Shown here: positions 40,750 to 50,057 of the stretch, one piece after another
Layout: each line of letters opens with the position of its first letter
Numbering within the stretch: the first letter of the stretch is position 1
Assembly: GCA_041859045.1 (NCBI GenBank)
Contig: JBHELB010000016.1
Span: 62,001 to 126,000, forward strand
Length of the DNA: 64,000 nucleotides
Reading direction: 5' to 3'
Origin: JBHELB01 sp041859045
Lineage (GTDB): Bacteria > Hydrogenedentota > Hydrogenedentia > Hydrogenedentales > SLHB01
Position numbers and translations under genes: made by a program
Notes under the pieces: generated by a model
What the model saw: only the letters and a program-made list of their open reading frames with translations
Database searches by the model: none
What the model was told of the DNA's origin: nothing

Positions 40750-41718
40750 ATGAAAAGACAGCAACTTTTCAGTGTGGCTGCTGCCGTGGTGCTTTTGGCG
40801 GTGGTGGTGTTTGGCTATCGTTATTTCTTGAAGGATCGTCTGCAGACCTACGCGGCGAACGAGGCGCGCAAGGCTCAATTGACCTCCAAGCTGGAGGAAC
40901 TCGAAGCGACGTACAGCATAGCCACCCCTGAAACCACGGCGAAGGGGATTTCCCCCGAGACGCTGACTCAGGCATACCGCGAAGCGATCCAACCCTGGGC
41001 GGACGCGGTGGTGCAGCGGGCCGAGTATTTTGACATGGGGCCGCTGACAAAGTTCGATCCCGTGCCTGAAGAGGGGCTGGCCAAATTTGACTACGAGACC
41101 CGTTTTTACAAGATGCTTCAGGATTTGCAAGGCGAGGCGTACCGTAAGGGCGTTCTCATTCCCACCACGACTTTTGGAGCTCCGCCGCCTGACTCGCTAG
41201 TAAACCAAGGCGTGTCACAGCAGCAAGCGAATCAGTGGCTCAAACAATTGGCGCTCGGGGTTGGCATTACCCGTATGCTCATGCAACAAGGATTGAACCC
41301 CATCCGTGACATTCAGCTATGGCCGCCATCGGGCCGAGGCGAAGTGCAGTTTCAAACGGTCGGGATCGCGTTCGCGGCGAATCTCGATACGGTGTCCAAA
41401 CTCCTGAACTTTTTTAGGACGCAAGACAAGTATTTCAGCGTGAACGCGATTAAAATCACCAATCAGAATATGTACTATCCTGATCCGCAACTGGAAGTCT
41501 CGCTGCTGTTTACAATGGGACAGTATTCCGGGGAGCCAGTGGGGCTTGCACGGCTCGACGCCGAAGACCAGGCGGCCGCGGCGCAGAACTCTGCGCAAGC
41601 GGCGGTGCAGAGTTTTTCGCTTGCCGATATCCGGCGGCAGCGTTTGGAGGCAAAACAAGGAGGCAAGGCGAAGCCGGTCGAAAAGGCGCCTTGGTGGAAG
41701 AGTCTCTGGCCGTTCTGA
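40750..41718 (+). CDS. PilO-position protein, Amuc_1100-like
   Basis: 322 residues: a single N-terminal membrane helix (about 7-24), a coiled-coil segment (EARKAQLTSKLEELEATYS), and a periplasmic domain with two alpha/beta halves, followed by a basic tail. The gene order (pilM/N, this gene, pilP-like, secretin) is that of pilO. The sequence style, with DYETRFYKMLQDLQGEA and GITRMLMQQGLNPI, matches what I recall of the Amuc_1100 family from Akkermansia, which sits in an equivalent pilus cluster. It should stabilise the inner-membrane platform. Assignment to the family is by memory and context, not alignment. Confidence 0.78.
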   Translation: MKRQQLFSVAAAVVLLAVVVFGYRYFLKDRLQTYAANEARKAQLTSKLEELEATYSIATPETTAKGISPETLTQAYREAIQPWADAVVQRAEYFDMGPLTKFDPVPEEGLAKFDYETRFYKMLQDLQGEAYRKGVLIPTTTFGAPPPDSLVNQGVSQQQANQWLKQLALGVGITRMLMQQGLNPIRDIQLWPPSGRGEVQFQTVGIAFAANLDTVSKLLNFFRTQDKYFSVNAIKITNQNMYYPDPQLEVSLLFTMGQYSGEPVGLARLDAEDQAAAAQNSAQAAVQSFSLADIRRQRLEAKQGGKAKPVEKAPWWKSLWPF

Positions 41719-41803
41719 ACCGTGCCCGCGCGGAGCGGGGGGCAAGGAACAGGCCGTTTGTTTGGTGGGATGTCCCAGAACTAGAAAGAGATAACGCACG
41801 CAC

Positions 41804-42316
41804 GTGGAGAAACTGCGCAAACTCGGCAACCGCCTTTGGCGTAACAAGGAGCGCATCGTCCTTGCCGTCATGGTCTGCGTTTGGGGTTTTCGCATGTATC
41901 GTGTGCTTCAGCCGGATGAGTCAACGGTCGAGACGCATGTGCAGATGCCGAAGACCGAAATCCCGGAGGGGATGATCCCGAGCGCGCCTCCGCTTATGCT
42001 GGAGCGAGATCGTCCGGTGGATGCGGTTACGCTCGTCCGCATGAATCCGTTTAGTGTGGTCGGCGGAGGGACTACAACCTCTTCGACGACCAAGAACGAA
42101 GACCCGGGAATTACTTTGCAGCGGATCGTGAAATGGCGTGACGGCACCTATCGTGCCGAAGTGGTGACGAAGACGAGCAAGACCTGGCGCGTATCGGAAG
42201 GCGAGCAGTTCGAGAATTTCACCGTTATGAGAATCGACCCCGAGGGCGGGATCGTTGAGGTATTCTCGAATGAATTGGATAGAGCAGTGACCTTGCGCAC
42301 GGCGCAGGGGCGTTGA
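41804..42316 (+). CDS. PilP-position inner-membrane/periplasmic protein
   Basis: 170 residues, GTG start. A short membrane segment (about 15-30) is followed by a Pro-rich linker (MPKTEIPEGMIPSAPP) and a small beta domain: NPFSVVGGG, RIVKWRDGTYRAEVVTKTSK, RVSEGEQFENFTVMRID. The layout (anchor, disordered linker, small beta domain, just before the secretin) is that of PilP/GspC-type proteins, which link the inner platform to the secretin. No lipobox is present, unlike classical PilP. The function is assigned chiefly from position and architecture. Confidence 0.68.
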   Translation: MEKLRKLGNRLWRNKERIVLAVMVCVWGFRMYRVLQPDESTVETHVQMPKTEIPEGMIPSAPPLMLERDRPVDAVTLVRMNPFSVVGGGTTTSSTTKNEDPGITLQRIVKWRDGTYRAEVVTKTSKTWRVSEGEQFENFTVMRIDPEGGIVEVFSNELDRAVTLRTAQGR

Positions 42317-42380
42317 AGTTGTAAAGCGAGATCGCGTATAGTGCAACGGCATCTCGGTTAAGCGGGAGGAGCATAGGGGA

Positions 42381-45359
42381 ATGAGAACAAAGATTGCGCG
42401 TTCGAGAGCCGCAAGCATCGCGGCAGCCGTGCTTTGCGCATGGGGGATGGCCATTCCCGTTGTGGCCGTCGCCGCCGAGGCTGTGCCTGCCGCCGTCGAG
42501 GCGGCAGCCGCGGAGACCTCGACTCCCTTGCCGGGAGGGGCTGGAGCGGTCGCAGACGCTGCGGAGGGTATCGCAAAGGAGGGGGTGACCCCTGCGATGC
42601 AGCATTTCCAGCAGGGCTTGGAACTCTACTACCGCAATCAATTCCGAGAGGCGCTGGAACAGTTCAATCGCTGTCTCAACCTCGATCCCAACTATCAGCA
42701 AGCGCTGACGATGCGGGAAAAGTGCGAGGCGAAGCTGCAAATGGTCGTTGTCGGGCAAGACCCGGCCGCTGCACCGAAATTTGAGACGGTTGAGCCGTCG
42801 CAATTGGGGCCCGCCTCCACGACGACCGGCGATCTCGGCGCGGAGGAATTGAAGTATCAACGCGTTCGCGATCTGATGGAACAGGCGCAAACCTACCTGG
42901 AAGGACGCAAGTTCCGCAGGGCTGCTGAACTCTATTCCCAGGTGTTGTTGATTGCTCCCGACAATAAGCGCGCATTGCGTGGACATCAGGACGCGATGAT
43001 CGGGATTTCCGAGGAAAATATCCAAGACGCCCAAAAAACAGTGGATATTGAGCGGCAAAAGACGCGTGAATACATCGAGGGCGCAAAGACCCTTCCGGAA
43101 GGCGCCGATGCTCGCGGGATCAAGCCGTTCCGCCTGACGATTCCGGTGGTGAATGAGCAGGTCGAAGAGAAGAAATCGGAAAGTCAGATCGAGCGGGCGC
43201 TGAATACACTCGTCACCCTCGAATACGAAGACGGCGTTCACATCCAGAAGATTCTCGACTACGTGTCCGAGTACTTCGAAGTCAATATTATGGTCGACAA
43301 GCGCGTTGTTCGTCCGCCTCAACAGCCGCAAGCGGCGCAGACTTTCCAGCCGGGAGCGGTCCCCGGGGCGCCTGGGGTACCCGGAGCGCCTGGTGGAATT
43401 CCTGGAGGCGTGCCGACCGCACCGCCGGCACCGGCTGGCCCTGGGTCGCTAAGCACATTGTCGCAAACGGGAGGAGCGCAGCCGTTTGGGGTGCAGGCCG
43501 GGCAGACGGGGATAACTGCCACAGAATATGTGACCGACGGCTTGTTGTCAAAGCTCTACCTGACCAATGTCGAGTTGCGTGAAGCGTTGCACGCCATGCT
43601 GCGCGGCCTCAACCTTGACTACAGCGTTCAACGGTCCTTTATCTGGATCAGCACGCCAGAGCGCATTCGCACGGAAACGTTCGAGCCTCTGGAGACCAAG
43701 TATTTCACGCTGAAGAACGCGGGCTCCGAAACCATGTTCAAAGTCGTTGTGACCAATGTCGGCGGTTCCGGTGGAACGACGACGGGTGGCGGCACCGGCG
43801 GGAATATCGGCGGCGGCACAACCGGCGGCAATATCGGCGGCGGTGGTAATATTGGCGGGGGTGGCGGCGGCGCTATCGGCGGCGGTTCCACCGCGACCTC
43901 TGGCTTTGGAAATATCAGCGACCTGTTCAATACGTTCGACGATCAGTCGGTGGGTGAGCCCCCGGCGGTGATCGGCTTGTCGGGCGGTGGGACCGGGTAT
44001 GGCGGCGGGAACCAATATGGCGGCAGTGGCGGCGGAAATCAATATGGCGGCAGTGGCGGCGGCGGTGGAAACCGTCAATACGGCACCAGCGGTGGTGGTG
44101 GTGGCAATCGTCAGACCGGGACTAGTGGCGGTGGCGGAACTCGTCAGACCGGTGGCGGCGGCGGTAATAATCAGTACGGCGGCGGCCAAAGCAATCAATA
44201 CGGCGGCGGGCAGTACGGCCAGTCCGGCGGCGGTGGTTTGGTAGGTATTCTGAATCTGCTGCGTGATCCGCGCATCGTGCCGATCGTGCTGGATCCGTAC
44301 AGCGGCGAGCTGTTGTCGTATATCGACTACAATCCGCTCACCAACCAATTGATCGTTCACAATACGAAGACCAATATCGAGATCCTTAAGCAGCAGTTGA
44401 CGGAGATTGACGTCACGCCGCACCAGGTAAGCATCGAGGCGAAGTTCTTGACCGTGAACGTCACGGACCTGAAGAAACTTGGCTTCAACTGGCAGGCGAC
44501 TCAGTCCGATCTGGGGAACCGCGCGCGGACGATTGAAGATGTCGAGGGTGATACCTACAGCTATGACATCAACGGCGATGGCGTGGCGGAGTCCATACCG
44601 TTTTACACTAAGCCCGACGGCAGCAACGTGATCAACAACACGATCACCCGCAGTATCGTGGATGCGGTTGTCAGCCCTGGTCCGGTCGGTGCGTTTAAGC
44701 TGTCGGGCATCATTACCGACAACGCCGACGGCGACCAGCTTAGTCTGGTGATGGATTATCTGGACAGTCTGGCTACGACCGAATTGTTGAGTTCGCCGCG
44801 CGTGACGACGATGAGCGGGAAACCGGCGGTGATCGCCGATTTCACGACGCAGACGTTCAACACGGGCGTGATTACGAGCATCCAGAGCAATACGGGAACG
44901 CTCGCGGGCGGTGTGAACACAAGTTTCACGCAGGCCTTGACCTTCGAGACATTCATTTTCGGTATTACGTTCTCGGTGACCCCGCAGGTCAGCGGCGATC
45001 AGGTCCGCTTGTGGCTGAACCCGCAGGTGACGTCGCGTCTGACGGAAGATACCTTTAACCAGACGTCGATTATCAACGGATCGCAAGTGACCAACCTGAT
45101 CCGATTCCCGCGCGTGTCGGTGCAATCGGTCTGGACGAACGTCATCGTTCACGACGGCGATACGCTGGTGCTGGGCGGCCTTGTCACGGACACCTCGACG
45201 AAGGAAACGCAGAAGCTGCCGTACCTGGCGGACATCCCCGTGCTGGGCACGTTCTTCCGCGGCAAATCGAACCGCATTGGCCAATCGAGTCTGTTGATCT
45301 TCGTCACCGTGGACATCATCGACCCGACCGGCGCGAAGTTCTACGAGTCGAAGTCCTGA
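42381..45359 (+). CDS. Secretin (PilQ/GspD family) with N-terminal TPR and Gly-rich insert
   Basis: 992 residues. A signal peptide (residues about 1-30) is followed by an Ala-rich stretch and TPR-like helices (about 70-205, e.g. HFQQGLELYYRNQFREALEQ). N0/N1-type domains follow, with a Pro/Gly-rich loop near 315-365 and ELREALHAMLRGLNLDYSV. Residues about 460-620 are low complexity, dominated by Gly with NQYGG and GGGNRQ-type repeats. The C-terminal secretin core (about 630-985) has TSIQSN-type gate-region glycines and the end signature VWTNVIVHDGDTLVLGGLVT...KLPYLADIPVLGTFFRG. It should form the outer-membrane pore. N-terminal TPRs replace a separate pilotin or adaptor. The transcript ends at the hairpin at 45384. 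Confidence 0.92.
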   Translation: MRTKIARSRAASIAAAVLCAWGMAIPVVAVAAEAVPAAVEAAAAETSTPLPGGAGAVADAAEGIAKEGVTPAMQHFQQGLELYYRNQFREALEQFNRCLNLDPNYQQALTMREKCEAKLQMVVVGQDPAAAPKFETVEPSQLGPASTTTGDLGAEELKYQRVRDLMEQAQTYLEGRKFRRAAELYSQVLLIAPDNKRALRGHQDAMIGISEENIQDAQKTVDIERQKTREYIEGAKTLPEGADARGIKPFRLTIPVVNEQVEEKKSESQIERALNTLVTLEYEDGVHIQKILDYVSEYFEVNIMVDKRVVRPPQQPQAAQTFQPGAVPGAPGVPGAPGGIPGGVPTAPPAPAGPGSLSTLSQTGGAQPFGVQAGQTGITATEYVTDGLLSKLYLTNVELREALHAMLRGLNLDYSVQRSFIWISTPERIRTETFEPLETKYFTLKNAGSETMFKVVVTNVGGSGGTTTGGGTGGNIGGGTTGGNIGGGGNIGGGGGGAIGGGSTATSGFGNISDLFNTFDDQSVGEPPAVIGLSGGGTGYGGGNQYGGSGGGNQYGGSGGGGGNRQYGTSGGGGGNRQTGTSGGGGTRQTGGGGGNNQYGGGQSNQYGGGQYGQSGGGGLVGILNLLRDPRIVPIVLDPYSGELLSYIDYNPLTNQLIVHNTKTNIEILKQQLTEIDVTPHQVSIEAKFLTVNVTDLKKLGFNWQATQSDLGNRARTIEDVEGDTYSYDINGDGVAESIPFYTKPDGSNVINNTITRSIVDAVVSPGPVGAFKLSGIITDNADGDQLSLVMDYLDSLATTELLSSPRVTTMSGKPAVIADFTTQTFNTGVITSIQSNTGTLAGGVNTSFTQALTFETFIFGITFSVTPQVSGDQVRLWLNPQVTSRLTEDTFNQTSIINGSQVTNLIRFPRVSVQSVWTNVIVHDGDTLVLGGLVTDTSTKETQKLPYLADIPVLGTFFRGKSNRIGQSSLLIFVTVDIIDPTGAKFYESKS

Positions 45360-45383
45360 CCTTTCGCAGAGATGAATGAGTCG

Positions 45384-45415
45384 CGTGGCCCCCATAACAG
45401 GGGGCCACGTTAGTT
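45384..45415 (+). terminator. Intrinsic terminator of the pilus operon
   Basis: Perfect 10-base stem (45384-45393 with 45400-45409), 6-base loop, then TTAGTTT. It is 25 bases after the secretin stop and just before waaA. Confidence 0.78.
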
Positions 45416-45425
45416 TAGGACGCCC

Positions 45426-46676
45426 ATGCTGCCCTTGCTCGCCTACAATACCGTTCTGACGTTGGCGGCTCCCATCGCTGCGGCGGGCTTGGTTTTCAGT
45501 CGTCGCCATGCGCCGCTGCTGGGCAGGTTCCGGCCCAAGGCCGGGCCGTTTCCCGCGCGCCCACTATGGGTGCATGCGTGCAGTGTGGGCGAAGTGAACG
45601 CCGCGCGCCCGCTGCTGAAGGCCGCTGCGGAGCGTTGGCCAACCATTCCCATCTTGCTCACCGTATCCACGGTAACGGGCCGAGAACAGGCCGAGAACGT
45701 GCCTGGAGCTACCCAAACGGCCTGGTTCCCCTGGGATCTTCCGTGGAGCGTACGCGGTTTTCTGCGCCGGGTTCAGCCGCGCGCGTTAGTACTCCTTGAG
45801 ACCGAGCTTTGGCCGAATGTCTTGCGTGAGACGGCGCGCGCCGGTGTGCCAGTGATGTTGGCAAGCGGACGTCTCAGCGACAAGCACTATGCCTCGTACC
45901 AACGCTGGGGCGGCGTGCTGCGTCCGTTGCTGCCGTCGCTTTGTGCGGGCATGCAAAACCCGGCGTACGCCGAGCGGCTCATTGCGCTTGGGGCCGCGGC
46001 GGACAACGTGCGGGTGACCGGCAACATCAAGTTCGACCTTGAGCTTGCGCCGATGACCGAGGACGAACGCCAGGCGCTGCGCCAGGCTCACGGTTTTGGG
46101 GTGGATGACCTCATTCTGCTTTTCGGCAGTACCCGCCCCGGCGACGAGGCGCTTGCCGCGCACTGCTTCTCTGTGTTGAAGCCAAGCTACCCCAATCTCG
46201 CGCTGGTCGTCGCCCCGCGCCATGTCCAGCGCGCTGAGGAAGTGCTGCGCATCCTTGAAGGCCCTGTGCTGCGGCGTTCCGCGGTAAAGGGGGGCCAGTC
46301 CCCATGTGGCGAACGTATTTTGCTGGTGGATACCTTGGGCGAACTCAGCCGTTTCTACGGCATCGCCGATATCGCCGTGATCGGCGGTAGTTTCTATCCC
46401 GGCGTCGAGGGACACAACCCCCTCGAATCCGCGGCGCAAGGCGTTCCCACCGTGTTTGGATCCTACATGCGCAACGTCGCCGACCTCGCCCAGGCGCTTA
46501 CCGCTGTCCAAGGCGCCTGCGCCGTATCCGGTCCCGACGCGTTGCCGGGGGTGCTCAAAGAACTGCTGGCCAACCCTGCGCAGCGCGCCGCGATGGCGGA
46601 TCGAGGCCGCGCCGCCATCGAGACCGGGCGCGGGGCAATCCGGCGGACGCTGGACCTCATCGAACCGCTGCTGTAG
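45426..46676 (+). CDS. waaA: 3-deoxy-D-manno-octulosonic acid (Kdo) transferase
   Basis: 416 residues with the WaaA/KdtA signature set: an N-terminal membrane-associated helix, LWVHACSVGEVNAARPLL (acceptor domain with the catalytic Glu), TVSTVTGREQAE, VLLETELWPNVL, SGRLSDKHYASYQRWG, RVTGNIKFDLE, and the C-terminal nucleotide-sugar site GGSFYPGVEGHNPLESAAQG. It adds Kdo from CMP-Kdo to lipid IVA on the inner leaflet. The usual length is 410-430. Its presence shows that this is a lipopolysaccharide-making Gram-negative organism. The gene starts directly after a terminator and must have its own promoter or read-through from the pilus operon. Confidence 0.95.
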   Translation: MLPLLAYNTVLTLAAPIAAAGLVFSRRHAPLLGRFRPKAGPFPARPLWVHACSVGEVNAARPLLKAAAERWPTIPILLTVSTVTGREQAENVPGATQTAWFPWDLPWSVRGFLRRVQPRALVLLETELWPNVLRETARAGVPVMLASGRLSDKHYASYQRWGGVLRPLLPSLCAGMQNPAYAERLIALGAAADNVRVTGNIKFDLELAPMTEDERQALRQAHGFGVDDLILLFGSTRPGDEALAAHCFSVLKPSYPNLALVVAPRHVQRAEEVLRILEGPVLRRSAVKGGQSPCGERILLVDTLGELSRFYGIADIAVIGGSFYPGVEGHNPLESAAQGVPTVFGSYMRNVADLAQALTAVQGACAVSGPDALPGVLKELLANPAQRAAMADRGRAAIETGRGAIRRTLDLIEPLL

Positions 46677-46824
46677 CGAACTTGCGCATGTGAGGGGAGC
46701 CGCTCCAGACGCGGCTCAGAGGGCCCGCTAAAGCTTTCGGGGCGGCGAGCCGATAAACGTTAAGAACTTCCAGCGAAGGTTCTAGGGGCGTTTATTGGGC
46801 CGGGGCGGCCTCGGAGGCGAGGGT

Positions 46825-48162
46825 ATGGGAACGTTTATGTCTTTTCCTATGCAGCAGTTGCTCGCGATGGGGCGCAACGTTGCGCCTTCGGCGGGCTCGC
46901 AAGCGACACCGCCGCAAGACGATGCCCCTTCCACGCCTGCCCCTGCCGGGCTGACCGGCGGTACGACGCCCGCGCCGCAGGACTTGCTCCAGATCGGCGT
47001 TCCCGGCACGGGCGAGACGCAGAACGAACTCCTCTACTATCGCTCCGAAATGCAGACCTATTCGCTGCGGGCTCAATTGGCGCAGGCTGCGGCGGCATCG
47101 ACCACGACAGCCGACGGCGCGACTCAAACCCAGCAGAGCGCCGCGCAACAGCTTACCTTCGAGTTCTATTCCGAATCCCGCACCGAAGAACTGGCCATGT
47201 TCCGTCAGCGGGTCGGCGATGTTGCCGCAGGACTGCCAGAGGGACAGCAACAGTCGTTCTATCAGGTGAGCAGTCAGACGGCGATGCGGTTCAGCATGTC
47301 CATGTCGATATCGGCGGAGACGCTGCAAGGATTCGCGGGTGGGGCGGAAGCGCTGCAGGGCGGGTCCGAAGAGGCGATGGACAATTTCATTCGCTTTGCC
47401 AAGGATGCGTTGGCGAAAGCGGACGAGATTTTCAATGAAATGTTTAAGTTGGTGCATGGCCTGCTGAAAGGCATGGACTCCAACGAGTTTCAGCAGAAGC
47501 TCGACAAATTCATGAAGGAACTCCAGAAGGCGTTCGGGCAGGTACCGGGACAACTGACCGCTCCCGGTCAGCAGGACGGAACTGTGGCGTCTTCCCAGAG
47601 TCTTCAGATTCAGATCGAATTCCAGTTCGAATATACGGAAACACGCGCCGTGGGCGTCAAGGAGTCCGATCCTATCGCGCTCGACCTCGACGGCGACGGC
47701 ATCGAACTCACGAGTCATCAATTCGGGGCAGAGTTCGATATCACCGCCTCGGGGCAGGCCGTCACGACGGCGTTTGTGACGGGCGGCGACGCTTTTCTCG
47801 CGATGGACCGCAATGGCAACGGCGTGATTGACGACGGTTCGGAGTTGTTTGGCGATCAGCGCGGCGCGGCGAACGGATACGCGGAGTTGATGAAACTCGA
47901 TTCGAATAAGGACGGCCGTATCGACCGGCAAGACGCGGATTTTGGACGTCTCTTGCTGTTTCGCGACAACGGCAACGCGAAGACCGAGAAGGGCGAACTG
48001 ATGACGCTCGACCAAGCGGGCATCGCGGAACTCGGGCTTGGCTACAAGAACGTGAACGAAGCGGCGGCGGGCGGAAACCGCATCGCGCAGACGGCGTTGT
48101 TCAAACGTTACGACGGCAGCTACGGTACGACGGCCGACGCGATTCTCAAGTACAGAGCTTAG
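46825..48162 (+). CDS. Glutamine-rich protein with C-terminal calcium-binding EF-hand-like repeats
   Basis: 445 residues from ATG 46825 (GGAGG seven bases before; a TTG 30 bases earlier is in frame). There is no signal peptide. The N-terminal 280 residues are Ala/Gln/Thr-rich with helical segments (FIRFAKDALAKADEIFNEMF). The C-terminal domain has DLDGDGIELT (about 288), then DRNGNGVIDDGSELFGD (328) and DSNKDGRIDRQDADF (359), EF-hand-like loops with the DxDxDG/DxNxNG pattern, as in the C-terminal domains of large VCBS/RTX-type surface proteins. The domain would bind Ca2+. The lack of a signal peptide suggests non-classical export or type I secretion; no type I transporter is in the window. Confidence 0.75.
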   Translation: MGTFMSFPMQQLLAMGRNVAPSAGSQATPPQDDAPSTPAPAGLTGGTTPAPQDLLQIGVPGTGETQNELLYYRSEMQTYSLRAQLAQAAAASTTTADGATQTQQSAAQQLTFEFYSESRTEELAMFRQRVGDVAAGLPEGQQQSFYQVSSQTAMRFSMSMSISAETLQGFAGGAEALQGGSEEAMDNFIRFAKDALAKADEIFNEMFKLVHGLLKGMDSNEFQQKLDKFMKELQKAFGQVPGQLTAPGQQDGTVASSQSLQIQIEFQFEYTETRAVGVKESDPIALDLDGDGIELTSHQFGAEFDITASGQAVTTAFVTGGDAFLAMDRNGNGVIDDGSELFGDQRGAANGYAELMKLDSNKDGRIDRQDADFGRLLLFRDNGNAKTEKGELMTLDQAGIAELGLGYKNVNEAAAGGNRIAQTALFKRYDGSYGTTADAILKYRA

Positions 48163-48222
48163 AGCATTTTCACCGAGAATGCCTACGGCGCGCCCGCCAA
48201 AGCGGCGTGGTGAAAATGCTCT
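48161..48222. repeat. 62-base imperfect palindrome with 14-base terminal inverted repeats
   Basis: AGAGCATTTTCACC at 48161-48174 is the exact inverse complement of 48209-48222. The 34-base middle is GC-rich. It starts in the stop codon of the EF-hand gene and lies between convergent genes. It may be a REP-like or MITE-like palindrome or a bidirectional terminator; no T-run follows on the plus strand. Confidence 0.7.
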
Positions 48223-48259
48223 AATGTCGGAGCCCGTAGGTAAAAAACGTAAAACACCC

Positions 48260-49147
48260 CTAGTCTTTGGCGGATTTCGGGTCCAGCGCGTCGCGCAGGC
48301 CGTCGCCGAGAAAATTGAGCGCAAACAGCGTGGACGACAGCGCGATGCTGGGGAAGAGGAGCATCCATGGATACTCTTCCATCGTCTCCACGCCTTCCTT
48401 GATCAAGATTCCCCAGGAACTCATCGGGGCTTGCACGCCCAATCCGAGAAAGCTCAAGAACGCTTCGAGCAACATCAGGTTCGGGATCGTAAGGGTGGTA
48501 TAGACAATGATCGGCCCCAGCGCATTGGGCAGCAAGTGGCGAAACAATATGCGTCGTCGCGAGAGGCCGAGCGCGTAGGCGGCCTCGATGAACTCCTTGC
48601 GCTTCAGCGACAGCACCTGTCCACGCACGATTCGCGCCATTGTCAGCCATTCCACCGCGCCGATGGCGATGAAGAGCAGCAATAGACTGCGCCCGAAAAG
48701 CACCGTCAATACGATAACAAATACCGTGAATGGAAGCGCGTAGAGGATGTCGACCGCGCGCATCATGGCCGCATCGGTGCGTCCGCCTATAAATCCGGCA
48801 ATCGCACCGTAGGTAACGCCGATCAACAGCGCCACCGCCGTCGCCGCGAAGCCAACCAGCAGGGAGACTCGTCCCCCGTAGAGAATGCGCGTGAACAGAT
48901 CGCGTCCGAGTTGGTCTGTGCCCAGCCAATGCTGCGCGCTTGGCGGGGCGGCGCCGAGACTGCGGTCCTGCTCCGCAAACGAGTACGGCGCGATCCACGG
49001 CGTCAGCAGCGCGAGCACCACTTGCAGCGCGAGCAGCGCCGCACCCACGAGCGCGAGGCGATTCTTGCACAAACGCCGCGCCGCGTCGCCCCAAAGTGAG
49101 GCCCCCCGCGCGGATTTTCCGGAGGCTGCGATCGCGTTAGTGCTCAT
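48260..49147 (-). CDS. Oligopeptide ABC transporter permease, OppC/DppC type
   Basis: 295 residues with an N-terminal membrane helix (VGAALLALQVVLALLTPW), then the loop AEQDRSLGAAPPSAQHWLGT-DQLGRDLFTRILYGGR, the signature of DppC/OppC permeases, six helices in all, and the EAA loop EFIEAAYALGLSRRRILFRH before NALGPIIVYTT. It pairs with the OppB-type gene, whose end overlaps its start by 11 bases. Together with the binding protein at 50054 it forms a peptide-type importer. The nucleotide-binding subunits (OppD/OppF) are missing from the window on both sides. Confidence 0.93.
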   Translation of the reverse strand: MSTNAIAASGKSARGASLWGDAARRLCKNRLALVGAALLALQVVLALLTPWIAPYSFAEQDRSLGAAPPSAQHWLGTDQLGRDLFTRILYGGRVSLLVGFAATAVALLIGVTYGAIAGFIGGRTDAAMMRAVDILYALPFTVFVIVLTVLFGRSLLLLFIAIGAVEWLTMARIVRGQVLSLKRKEFIEAAYALGLSRRRILFRHLLPNALGPIIVYTTLTIPNLMLLEAFLSFLGLGVQAPMSSWGILIKEGVETMEEYPWMLLFPSIALSSTLFALNFLGDGLRDALDPKSAKD

Positions 49148-50057
49148 GACGCGTCCTTGGGTCGAGCCAGGCTTGCGCGAGATCGACGATCAAGTTGAAG
49201 AGGAGGATCAGTGCGGCGTAGAACAGCACCGTGCCCATGATCATCGTGTAGTCGCGATTGAGCGCCGCTTGTACAAACTCGCGCCCCAACCCGGGAATCT
49301 GAAAAACGGTCTCCACCGCGAATGATCCCGTGAGGAGTCCCGCGGTGGCCGGTCCAAGAAATGCCACGACCGGCTGCATACCGCCGCGCAGGGCGTGCCG
49401 CAGCACCACGCGCGTTTCGGAGAGGCCCTTAGCGCGCGCCGTGCGGATGAAGTCCATCGCCAGTACTTCGAGCATGCCGCCACGCGCGAGGCGCGCAATG
49501 TATGCGGCGTAGGCGGCCCCGAGGGTCAGCGACGGCAAAACCTTGGAGCCTGCGGTGTCCCAGCCGGATACAGGGAGCCAGTTAGTCCACAGTGCAAACA
49601 CCAATACCAGCAGCGGGCCAAGCACAAAGTTGGGAATGCAGATGCCCGCCATCGCGACGGCCATGGGGGCGTGATCTCGCCAAGAGTTGGGTTTGGTGGC
49701 GGCGAAGAGTCCTGCCGTGAGACCGAGCGCGAGCGCTACAAGCAGCGCGTATACGCCGAGCTCGAGCGATACCGGAAATCGCAGCGCGATCCATTCCGAC
49801 ACGCTGCGCGACGGATTGCGGAAGGAGGGGCCCAGATCGCCGTGCAGTAGCCCGCGCATATAGTCGAAGTATTGGGTGCTGAGGGGCGCATCAAGGCGAT
49901 ATTGCGCTTCCAGTCGCGCGCGAACTTCCTGGGACACCGCGCGTTCGCTGTCGAACGGGCCGCCCGGCGCGAGGCGAACCAGAAAAAAACAGAGTGTGGC
50001 GATAATGAGCAAGACTGGGACGAATTCGCAGAGACGTCTGACAACTGTGCGCGTCAT
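49137..50057 (-). CDS. Oligopeptide ABC transporter permease, OppB/DppB type
   Basis: 306 residues. The DppB/OppB pattern is complete: an N-terminal helix VPVLLIIATLCFFLVRLAPG with GGPFDSERAVS, the QYFDYMRGLLHGDLGPSFRN stretch, six membrane helices, and the EAA loop FIRTARAKGLSETRVVLRHA. Its stop overlaps oppC by 11 bases and its start overlaps the oppA stop in an ATGA, so the three genes are translationally coupled. Confidence 0.94.
   Translation of the reverse strand: MTRTVVRRLCEFVPVLLIIATLCFFLVRLAPGGPFDSERAVSQEVRARLEAQYRLDAPLSTQYFDYMRGLLHGDLGPSFRNPSRSVSEWIALRFPVSLELGVYALLVALALGLTAGLFAATKPNSWRDHAPMAVAMAGICIPNFVLGPLLVLVFALWTNWLPVSGWDTAGSKVLPSLTLGAAYAAYIARLARGGMLEVLAMDFIRTARAKGLSETRVVLRHALRGGMQPVVAFLGPATAGLLTGSFAVETVFQIPGLGREFVQAALNRDYTMIMGTVLFYAALILLFNLIVDLAQAWLDPRTRHEH

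Noticed and set aside
43980..44240. Short repeated units that could suggest a CRISPR or tandem DNA repeat
   Set aside because: Units vary in length and stay in frame inside the secretin; no identical repeats with unique spacers.
43548..45509. 653-residue minus-strand frame over the secretin
   Set aside because: Antisense shadow of the secretin; the repetitive Ala/Thr section is the reverse of the Gly-rich region.
48161..48222. Integron attC site
   Set aside because: No RYYYAAC/GTTRRRY core pair and no integrase or cassette array nearby.
46792..48324. 510-residue minus-strand frame over the EF-hand gene
   Set aside because: The plus frame has start, ribosome site and calcium loops; the minus frame has none.
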